Positions 1-7,700 of a DNA stretch of 16,025 nt are shown piece after piece. The position numbers and the translations under genes were made by a program. The notes below the pieces were generated by a model, which was not told the origin of the DNA, searched no databases, and was given only the letters and a program-made list of their open reading frames with translations. Source of the stretch: CAZVRZ01 sp964629965 (GTDB lineage: Bacteria > Chloroflexota > Anaerolineae > Anaerolineales > UBA4823). How positions within the stretch are numbered: position 1 is the first letter of the stretch; every line of letters begins with the position of its first letter. Where the stretch lies: NCBI GenBank assembly GCA_964629965.1, contig CAZVRZ010000122.1, positions 1 to 16,025 of the forward strand, in the 5' to 3' direction.

Positions 1-2
1 TT

Positions 3-119
3 CCCACTATGCAAACAGAAGCAGCGGCCAAGATAGACGAGCTGCTCAACTTCGGGACGATTGACCCAGGCCGATCACCGGCCACCCTGGCAGACTTTGA
101 AAAGGCGCTGGACCTATGA
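3..119 (+). CDS. C-terminal end of an unrecognised protein (5' truncated by window)
   Basis: An open frame enters from the left edge and ends at TGA 117-119. It gives about 38 residues, starting PTMQTEAAAKIDELLNFG and ending in FEKALDL. The composition (Ala/Glu/Leu-rich helix, then a Gly/Pro turn and a second helix) is that of a normal protein C-terminus, and the frame is open right up to the window edge. I do not recognise the family and cannot give the start. It is the only plausible plus-strand gene and converges on the tRNA and the long minus-strand operon. It could be a chance open stretch, since only 117 nt are visible. Confidence 0.5.
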   Translation, partial: PTMQTEAAAKIDELLNFGTIDPGRSPATLADFEKALDL

Positions 120-216
120 AAACCGTTAAGAAAGTGCAACTGTATACCTTTTATTTGCAGGCAAATTGCAGCGGAAATGGAAAGGTTCGGATTGATTTTT
201 GTTGTAGTACACCACC

Positions 217-247
217 TGTGGGGGGAGAATGTTCCCCGACCCCCACA
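217..247. terminator. GC-rich hairpin between convergent gene ends (possible terminator)
   Basis: TGTGGGGG at 217-224 pairs perfectly with CCCCCACA at 240-247, giving an 8-bp stem around a 15-nt loop that could itself pair partly (GGGGA with TCCCC). It lies 5 nt past the 3' end of the minus-strand tRNA and about 100 nt past the plus-strand stop, where a shared terminator would be expected. Neither side has a run of T, so it is not a classical intrinsic terminator. It could be a pause or processing structure. Confidence 0.35.
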
Positions 248-252
248 TATAC

Positions 253-328
253 TGGCGCCCCAGCCAGGACTCGAACCCGGAACCCTCTGATCCGAAGTCA
301 GATGCTCTGTCCATTGAGCTACTAGGGC
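253..328 (-). tRNA. tRNA-Arg (anticodon UCG)
   Basis: The minus strand folds into a complete cloverleaf. The acceptor stem is GCCCTAG (322-328) with CTGGGGC (257-263), including one U-G pair. The D-arm is GCTC/GAGC, and the anticodon stem TCTGA/TCAGA encloses the loop CTTCGGA, giving anticodon UCG for the Arg codon CGA. The variable loop has 5 nt, and the T-arm is CCGGG-TTCGAGT-CCTGG. The discriminator base is G and CCA is encoded at 255-253. Its length of 76 nt is standard and no intron is seen. It lies 24 nt downstream of the last operon gene on the same strand. Confidence 0.96.
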
Positions 329-338
329 GTTAGCAAAT

Positions 339-344
339 ATTATA
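339..344 (-). promoter_or_regulatory. -10 element (TATAAT) for tRNA-Arg
   Basis: The 24-nt gap between the operon's last stop codon and the tRNA contains a perfect TATAAT on the minus strand, about 10 nt before the mature tRNA 5' end. This would start transcription a few nucleotides upstream of the tRNA. The -35 region would fall inside the last codons of the upstream gene and matches TTGACA poorly. The tRNA may also be reached by read-through from the operon, since no terminator lies between them. Confidence 0.5.
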
Positions 345-352
345 CCGCATTC

Positions 353-1867
353 CTATTGTCCCGGCAGGTTATAGTAATTGTAGACCGCCTTGGAGAGATC
401 GACGACCAGTTTATTCGATGGGTCAAATACCAATTGCACCGGGTGATACAGAAATATCGCCAAAACATAATTCCCACCCTTCGTAAAAACGATCCCAGCG
501 TCACTCATATCGTGAATAATGCCGTATATATCTGTGACCCAGCCATGCTTGTGAGCTACTTCTGTACCATCGGGCACCCCGGCTGGTATTAACCAGGGTG
601 TATGGTCTTGCTTGAGATATTGGATCATCGATTGGCATTCTGCTTGCGTGATCTCGCCAGGCCACAACGCCATGATGGTGCCACCTCCGATTTGAGCGCA
701 TTGGTAAACATCTTGCAATAACATACCAATTTCCGATGGAGTGGTTTGGCTGTATGGATCATTCTCAATACTGATATCGGTCCGCGAATTACCGGCAGTG
801 TGGAACCGCTGTAGCAAAGGCGCTCCCTGGTAGAAATAACCTGCCAAAAAAGTATTGGATAATCCCAAAGAGTTGACATCCTCTGAGACAATCAGCGGTC
901 CGCGGATGGGATCGAGAATATTTTGCATTACCCAGTCAGAAGAGGTGTTATCGGATTTACTGATCATTGCATCCAGTTGGGCAATGATCTGGTCTGTCAA
1001 CGGCTTTTCGCCAAGCTCGGCATTCTCTCCAATGCGCCGGAAAGCTGAAACCATGATCGGTATCTTGATGGTGCTGCTGGCGGTAAAAGACACATCGGGT
1101 GGGGTTGATACTAATCTGGTCTGGTCGTACACCAGACTGATTTCTTGACCCGTTTGCAGGTCAAACAGGTAGAAGCCTAGCACGCCGTCATACTTATTGA
1201 TATCCAATACAGTTTGCCGAATCAGCACTTCTAGATTTTGCAAATTGGGGCGAGTTGGATCCGTACGCATCAACGGCAGGTACGCGACGCGCTGCTGTTT
1301 GGCGCGTAGGGCGCGATCTATTAGCAGCACTGCCTGGTCTATATCCAGGGATGTGCCTTGGCGACCGGGCGCGAAATCAACCGATCCTGCCAACGGCTGG
1401 GCGGAGATTGGCGGTTGGTCATACCGAGTGGCGATTTCTGTTAATAGATAGGAGCGTAAACGATCCTCGGAGTAAGATACTAGTAGTGGAATGTCAACAG
1501 CTTCGTTTGCTCGCCCCCAAAGGAAATTCCATAAAGCCTGCCAAAAAGGGGTACGGGTGCGTTCTTGTTCTGCGGCAGCCAACATGCTTTCGATGTTTAT
1601 TTCAAAATTTGCTACCTTGGGTGATATTTGTATAACTTGCCCCGAATAATACACCTCAACCGGTGAGACATATATTTCGAGCAGGCGCTGCGCGGCTTGC
1701 TGGCGGTCTAAGCCACTGATCGGAACTCCTGCCATTGTCATACCCGTAGGATAATTTGCCCACAGGCGGCTGAAGCTGATCAGTTGTAAGACGAGCAGCA
1801 ATATCGCACCCAGTATGAATGTGATAGACATCCAACGCAGGAAAGGAAATGATCGTGGTCCGTGCAT
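353..1867 (-). CDS. Membrane-anchored VanW-type peptidoglycan-binding / class A beta-lactamase-fold serine hydrolase
   Basis: This 504-aa protein has an uncleaved N-terminal anchor (residues 12-34), so the rest should face the outside. Residues ~42-155 match the pattern of the VanW/YoaR-associated peptidoglycan-binding domain (MAGVPISGLDRQQAAQRL). Residues ~215-500 have the class A beta-lactamase fold: S265-T-I-K268 (SxxK), S305-D-N307, the TTP segment at 375-377, and K440-H-G442 as the KTG equivalent. I see no ExxLN omega-loop motif, which argues against a true beta-lactamase and for a penicillin-binding or peptidoglycan-modifying serine hydrolase. The ATG at 1867 is preceded by GGAGAAGC. 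It is the last gene of the operon, 37 nt after the peptidase gene. Fold is confident; substrate is unknown. Confidence 0.85.
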   Translation of the reverse strand: MHGPRSFPFLRWMSITFILGAILLLVLQLISFSRLWANYPTGMTMAGVPISGLDRQQAAQRLLEIYVSPVEVYYSGQVIQISPKVANFEINIESMLAAAEQERTRTPFWQALWNFLWGRANEAVDIPLLVSYSEDRLRSYLLTEIATRYDQPPISAQPLAGSVDFAPGRQGTSLDIDQAVLLIDRALRAKQQRVAYLPLMRTDPTRPNLQNLEVLIRQTVLDINKYDGVLGFYLFDLQTGQEISLVYDQTRLVSTPPDVSFTASSTIKIPIMVSAFRRIGENAELGEKPLTDQIIAQLDAMISKSDNTSSDWVMQNILDPIRGPLIVSEDVNSLGLSNTFLAGYFYQGAPLLQRFHTAGNSRTDISIENDPYSQTTPSEIGMLLQDVYQCAQIGGGTIMALWPGEITQAECQSMIQYLKQDHTPWLIPAGVPDGTEVAHKHGWVTDIYGIIHDMSDAGIVFTKGGNYVLAIFLYHPVQLVFDPSNKLVVDLSKAVYNYYNLPGQ

Positions 1868-1904
1868 GCTTCTCCGTATGGCTTTGCAATGATACCACGA
1901 ATCA

Positions 1905-4700
1905 TCACCGCGATACTACCAGGCGATAAAGCTCTCCTTTGTCGTCTAATGTTAGGCGGGCAAATTGATGATGGATCAAAACCGATTGCTCGATTGTTTT
2001 ACTCAGGGTGATCACTCGTTTGCCTGGGTATGGATGCGATGTATTTTTCTTTCCAGGGTGAACATGACCATTCTTCGATGAATTCGAGTGGTTTGCCTGG
2101 CTAACGATGCTTTCTCGGGTATAAGAAAGTTGAGCATCCTCCATTCCGGGTAAGTATTTATGAACAACCTCTCGCACTTGGGTCAATACATCTGGAGGAA
2201 CGGGCGCAAATTCAGGATTTAATTGTTGGTCGGCCGAGTCTCGACCGGTTATCGTTTGCGCCAATTCTGGTCGCGTTAGGGGTCGAAGAATTGTTTTTGG
2301 CCCAGGGGAATTGTGACTGTAATGAGCTAATGGATCACCATAAAGCACGAATGAAATGAGTGTTTTTTGATCTTCGCCTGACAGGTAGGATTGCTGTCGA
2401 TGCGTCTCGCGAGCCAGGTGAATCTTAGCTCGACGAAGAGCCTCGCCGACTGGATACCCCTGCTGGAGAAACAGCCAATAGGCGCGGCCAAGCAGGTCAG
2501 CGGCTGATAAGGGTGGGGTGACCGTGCCATAGGAAGTGCAGGTTGACCCGATCATGGCATGTGTGCCCTGGCTGAGAAATTTCAATGCAATCGCTTGTTC
2601 AACGGTGCGATCTGAGATAAGTGCCCCATAACAAGCCTCACTAAAGACGATCTCTGGTGGTTTATTGCCATTGGAAGCAACGTCTTCTGGTCGAAGTGCA
2701 ATTGGAAAGTCTGGGTCTGTGCCTGCATCTGCTGGATCACGCTGCCCATACCATGCAGTTGAATCAGATAGCCCGTGTAAGTTGAAATAGGCCAGACGCG
2801 CCTCCGGTAGGTGAAGGCAAGATTTTACCCTTTGTTTGCCTCGTTTTTCAGTACCCATTGAGGCGATCTGTAAGGGCGGCGAGATGAGCAGCTCGTTTGG
2901 CTTACCGATGACGCGATATACCGAACGCGATGATTGCTGCCATATTGCGGCAGAATAACCGAGCCCAGGCTGCAGAGTTTGTTTACTTTGAAACAATCGA
3001 GTTGTTATCTGGCGGAGTGCATGCAGCCATTGGCGATACCAGGGCCAGTTTGGGCTCGATGTGCTGTGCTGCGCCTGGATTCTTTTTAGAGCCTGGATCA
3101 AGAAACCAGGATCGCTGGATGTTCCGTCGGGCAATCTACCAACGGGCCATTCGGGGATGAAATAGTTTTCGTCACGCGTCGCATAGGGATTGTCAGATGG
3201 CACATCGGTATCCAGATCATCGACTGGATTGGGTAAGTGATGAAAGGGGATAACTTGCGGCCCGCCAACGATCAATACTGCTCCGATCATCTCGCCTTGC
3301 TTTGAAAGCATTGAATCTAGATCGGCGAGTGACAATTTTAACGCCCAAGGATCGTTTGCCTTGGCTTTTTGGAGCGCCAATTTAGGATTGACAGGGAATA
3401 TTTCTGCCAAATCTGCATACAATAGCATAGCATTCCAGCGTGGCCTCTTGGCTACCAGGCCGACCAACTGACGCAATTCCTGGTCAACCAGTCGAGCTTT
3501 CTCGCTGCCGTACTGTTGCTCAAGCCCTTTCCAGGAGGTAAAGATCACATAGACAGGATAGCGTCCATCCATCCTGCCTAATTCTGGCTTTCCCAGGCGG
3601 GCTGCAATTCGGACAAACTCTTCCTGAATTGAATTTATTTCACCTGCATTCGCTGGTAATCTGGACGATGACGGCTTTGTGAGATGGGCTTGAGTAGGCA
3701 TTGCCTGAGTGGGCATGGCTTGAGTAGGCGCGTTTGGGTCAGATATTGCCTGCTCCTGGAAGCTAATACACGGCCTGGTTGCCACCGCTTTGTCGGGCAT
3801 GGTCTTACTACCTGGAGCAGGGAGTTGGTTCCAACCGAAGGCAGCTGCTACCTTCGAAGGGATGGGTATATTTTGTGGGGATGAAGGCGTATTTGGTTGT
3901 ATTTCGATCTCGTTAGGCCATAAATTTTGATATGGATGCTCTTTACCGAACAGGCGTTGAATCACCTGGGCCGTGATGTCTTTGGCAACTGCTTGATGTA
4001 ATAATTCGACAGCTTGTTCTTGCACACCAACATCCATCAGTGCATCTGCTAATACAATTGTGAACGCTAGGCAATCTGGCCAACGTTCATGATATACCCT
4101 CGCCAGGCTGCGGACAGCTTCTGCAGGGAGTATATTTTGTTGTAATACAACCCTCAGATGATAGACTGCAGTTAATGGATTGGATGGATTTTCTGCCAGG
4201 GCCTGGTGAACTAAGGACTCGGCTTGCGCTCCTTTTTCTAACAAATTTTTGGCGCCGGAAGATGGTTCGGCGATGCCTGGTGAAAGCTGCATCTCGCCGA
4301 GAGTTTTGCGGGCAGATCTCAGGAGCGGCGCCCATTTGGGGAGTGTGGTGCTGGGAATTGACTTGCCTCCCAGGGCAAGGATGCAGGCCGCGTTGGTTGG
4401 ATCTTCTACGCCTCCCATGCGTTGTTTTATCGTTGCGATGAGCTGTTGTGCTGCCAAATATTCTGGATCTACCCGTCCGATCATCTCCAGTATGGGCAAA
4501 GCCTGCCGCAGCAAGCCTTCTTGAACGAGAGATCGTGCGTGCAAAAGGTTGATCGGGAGATCGCCCGGAAAATTTCCCAGCCAGGCCAGGGCAATTTGTC
4601 GCGCATAACGTGCTTCACCTGTGAGCAATGCTGTCTCGATCAGTGTGATCAGGTCCTTATGTGACAGTGTTTGATGCATGATGGGATGTTGCAGCGACAT
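1905..4700 (-). CDS. TPR plus gingipain (C25)/CHAT-like clan CD cysteine peptidase
   Basis: This is a 931-aa protein with no signal peptide or membrane segment. Residues ~12-250 are helical, TPR-like repeats; ~260-350 are a Pro/Ser/Gln-rich linker containing a small tandem repeat; ~375-795 form a caspase-like domain. Within that domain are a GGPQVIPF strand, TDVPSDNPYATRDENYFIPE followed by PVGRLP (gingipain-like), His642 in FNLHG, Cys690 in SEACYG, the CHAT-like helix VGEALRRAK, and the terminal ISFVLYGDP motif. The His/Cys dyad is intact, so active cysteine peptidase is likely; substrate unknown. Residues ~835-931 are a separate C-terminal module, split by a His/Asn/Lys/Gly-rich stretch, that resembles the 86-aa protein at 13085-13345. 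It starts 7 nt after the giant TPR gene. C25 versus CHAT assignment is uncertain, but clan CD is not. Confidence 0.85.
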   Translation of the reverse strand: MSLQHPIMHQTLSHKDLITLIETALLTGEARYARQIALAWLGNFPGDLPINLLHARSLVQEGLLRQALPILEMIGRVDPEYLAAQQLIATIKQRMGGVEDPTNAACILALGGKSIPSTTLPKWAPLLRSARKTLGEMQLSPGIAEPSSGAKNLLEKGAQAESLVHQALAENPSNPLTAVYHLRVVLQQNILPAEAVRSLARVYHERWPDCLAFTIVLADALMDVGVQEQAVELLHQAVAKDITAQVIQRLFGKEHPYQNLWPNEIEIQPNTPSSPQNIPIPSKVAAAFGWNQLPAPGSKTMPDKAVATRPCISFQEQAISDPNAPTQAMPTQAMPTQAHLTKPSSSRLPANAGEINSIQEEFVRIAARLGKPELGRMDGRYPVYVIFTSWKGLEQQYGSEKARLVDQELRQLVGLVAKRPRWNAMLLYADLAEIFPVNPKLALQKAKANDPWALKLSLADLDSMLSKQGEMIGAVLIVGGPQVIPFHHLPNPVDDLDTDVPSDNPYATRDENYFIPEWPVGRLPDGTSSDPGFLIQALKRIQAQHSTSSPNWPWYRQWLHALRQITTRLFQSKQTLQPGLGYSAAIWQQSSRSVYRVIGKPNELLISPPLQIASMGTEKRGKQRVKSCLHLPEARLAYFNLHGLSDSTAWYGQRDPADAGTDPDFPIALRPEDVASNGNKPPEIVFSEACYGALISDRTVEQAIALKFLSQGTHAMIGSTCTSYGTVTPPLSAADLLGRAYWLFLQQGYPVGEALRRAKIHLARETHRQQSYLSGEDQKTLISFVLYGDPLAHYSHNSPGPKTILRPLTRPELAQTITGRDSADQQLNPEFAPVPPDVLTQVREVVHKYLPGMEDAQLSYTRESIVSQANHSNSSKNGHVHPGKKNTSHPYPGKRVITLSKTIEQSVLIHHQFARLTLDDKGELYRLVVSR
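3684..3728 (-). repeat. In-frame 15-bp tandem repeat (3 copies) in the peptidase linker
   Basis: Three consecutive 15-bp units encode PTQAM, PTQAM and PTQAH at residues 325-339 of the peptidase, in the Pro-rich linker between TPR and catalytic domains. The units differ by only a few bases, so recent slippage or duplication is plausible. Copy number may vary between strains without breaking the frame. Confidence 0.8.
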
Positions 4701-4704
4701 GGAT

Positions 4705-4710
4705 CTCCTA
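4705..4710 (-). promoter_or_regulatory. Ribosome-binding site of the peptidase gene fused to the TPR gene's stop codon
   Basis: The minus strand reads TAGGAG, then ATCC, then ATG. The TAG stop of the giant TPR gene supplies the first bases of the Shine-Dalgarno of the peptidase gene. Ribosomes ending the first gene therefore sit on the start site of the second, which implies translational coupling and a linked stoichiometry of the two proteins. Confidence 0.8.
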
Positions 4711-7700
4711 TTCTGTCTCGGCCATTGACTTGCCGTGGATTAGATTGACTGCCATTACACCAAAAAGCGTACTTTTGATATCCAGGTTATTTGGATCTAG
4801 TTCGGAAGCGCGCTTAAGCATGGTGGCAGCGTTTTCGTAATCTTTGCCATCTCGCAATGCCAGGCCCGCTTTGATAAAAGGTCGGGGATCTGTAGGGGCT
4901 ATACGCGTGGCTTGTTGATATATCTGGCGGGCTTTTATGTTTTGTCGTTGTTTCTCAAAAACGGAACCAAGTTCAAGGTAGGCATCTAATAGATCTTCTC
5001 GTTGAGAAACGGCTTGTTTTAGGTGGTGGATTGCATTATCTAGCTGGCCGGCGCGCGCCATTAAGCGTCCCAGCATCAGGTGTATCTCTGCCATCTCCTG
5101 TGATGTGAACACATTTTCTTGTTGGCTGATTGCTCGAAGCGCGCCTTGAGCAGATTGAGTGGCTAACTCATCTGCTCCTGTTTCCGCCTGTAGTTGAGCT
5201 AACAAGTATTGTGCTTGGGGTGATGTTGGGTATTGATCAGAAATATTCTTGGCTACCGGCAATGCTGCTTGTGAGCCCTGCATCGAGCGGATCAGCCTGG
5301 CACGCTTGATATTTAATGACAATGGATCGGATGAGAAGGGGAGAACTTTCTCGAGGGTTTCTAATGCTTCTGATGGGCGCTCCAGGGCCTCGAGGGCGCG
5401 CACTTGTATTAGCAGCGCCTCCGAATTTCCAGGTTGGGAGCGCAAGGCTTCGCGAGAACGATGTAGCGCCATTTGGGCATTACCCATTTCAAGAGCAATG
5501 TCAGCCCGGAGAATACAGGCATTGAGATAAGTCAATTGAGAACTGCTGGTATGTTGGTTGCCCGCCAGGCCGATGGCGCGCTCGGCGCAGCCGGCAGCTT
5601 GTTCCAACGCATTCTCTGCCTCACTCAAACGATGAGCTTTTGCCAGCGCCTGCCACAATTCTGCTGATTGGGTATCCAGGCGGCATGCGCGTTCGAGCAC
5701 GCGAACTGCGCGTCGAGGAGCCATTGGATCGTTCGGTAAATCGTGCAAATACGCATCGCTTAGCGCCAGGTAGTGTGGTATGTGGTTGGGTTCTAGGCGA
5801 ACAGCTTCTTCCAGGTGGGTTATTGCTTGTGTCACTGTAGCTGTTTCTTTCATATCCTCGGAAAAATGGTAGTCGACCATCTGCAAGATATACCTGGCTG
5901 CCAGTGCATGCCAACGGGGTTCATCTGCCCATATATCCAGTGCTCCCTGAATCGTGGTTCGGGCAGCCGGCAAATCTCCAGCTTCTCCAGATACCAGCGC
6001 CAAAAGAACCAGGCTGATGGCTGTTTCAGGGCAATTGCATGGAGTCGCCATCAATTTGTATGAGGCGTGGGCGCTTTTTAGGGCAGAATCAATTTCTATG
6101 TGAATCAATGTCAATGCTGCTTGTGTTTGAACGACAGCTTGCTCGGGGTAAGCGCTTGCAGCCTGCCGGGCTGCCTCTACCGCTGCCGGGTTACCGCTAA
6201 ACCTGAGCGCTGCCAGGTAATCGGCCACTTCTTCGGGAAATTTCTCTGCCGGAAGAGATGCTTTTACTTGCGTTTGTTCGGGTGTAAATACTGCCACCCC
6301 TCTCAATTCCCAGTGCATGATGAGTTGATCTATCTCTGCGAGCCATGTAGATCTTTCCTCATCGATGATGAATTGGCCGCCTGTTGTCTCATCAGCAAGA
6401 ATGCTTTTTACTCTATCTAGCGTTGTTCTAAACAATTGATAATTTTCGTGTGACAAAACGGAAGCGCCTGGGGCGTGATTCAGGATGAGTAGATCTTGAC
6501 AGAGCAATTGATTTTCCGCCTGGCATACCAGCACGCGAAGCAATGTGTAATACGGCCTGGCTTCATAAGGGTTTAGCTGGATAGCCTGCTTGGCAAATTG
6601 CAGTGCGGATTGCCATTCATATAGCTCTGCTGCGGCTAAAGCCAGGGAAACTTGGACTGCAGCCTGGCTTATTTCCTTAAGTTTTGCCTGGCTTCCTCTC
6701 TTTTCTGTTTGTGCTTGCTTTGGCAATGTTGTTGATCCGCCAGCATCATCCTGGTTCATTGTCCGATACATCTCTTGAGCGTTATTTAAAGCTTCTAATG
6801 CTGCCGAATAATCCTTCTGGCGTAATAAGAAGCGGGCGCGCATTGCTTCTATACGAGGATGCTGCACCGTACACCGGGTTATTATTTCCCAATAAGGTGT
6901 CACATCGATCATGTGTTGCATATCCAAAGCTGCTTCGAGCACAGCACATTGACACAGCCTGGCATATACTTGCTCATCATTTGATTCCAAATCTGGAAAT
7001 ACAGCTTGATGACATACGGATTCGGCTTTACCAGTCTCTAGAACTTCTTGGTTGAGCAACATCGCCTGGGCTATCTCAACTTTAAATTGATACACTTCGG
7101 GCAGATAGTGTGCTGCAGCAACGTCTGGCAGTTCCATTATCCATTCAATGGAATGAGATGCGTTTGTCAAGGCAGCTTTTGGCTGGCCGATACTGCGTTG
7201 GATTTGCGCTAATCGATAACTGAGGAATGCCCTCGGTTCGATCTCGTTCGTGTTCTGGATAGCATTTTCTAGATGTTGCAGGGCGTTGGAGGTTTGGCCC
7301 ATTTCGAGCATCAAATCGGCCTGTGCCTGGTAAAGGGATGCATCGCCTGTTTCTATGGCAAGAGCTTGATCTAATGTGCCCAGAGCGCGAATCAGGTCGC
7401 CATCTTTTTGGAAAGCCTCAGCCAATTGGCGATAATAAAGTATGGGGACAGGAACATGCTGTTTTTGACATGTATCAATGGCTCGTTCAAGCATCTGGAT
7501 CGTTCCTGGCAGATCGTTCAAACCCTGCAATTCCTGAGATGCCTGATAAAGATCGGCTGGAGCAGCAGTTGAGATCTCATCAAGCAAATGGAATGTTTCC
7601 AAGGCTTGTTGTGATTTTCCTGCCAATGCTTGCAAATGGCCTAATTGGATGAGGTAATCGCTGCGGTTTTTTGATGATGCTTTCTGGGTGTGTTGGAGTA

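Noticed and set aside
116..325. Plus-strand 69-codon frame starting MKTVKK
   Set aside because: It runs through the hairpin and most of the tRNA on the opposite strand, has no ribosome-binding site, and overlaps the stop of the preceding frame. It is chance.
253..328. tRNA-Arg as the attachment site of a genomic island carrying the operon
   Set aside because: The operon lies on the 5' side of the tRNA, whereas integration usually uses the 3' end. No integrase or repeated tRNA 3' fragment is seen in the window.
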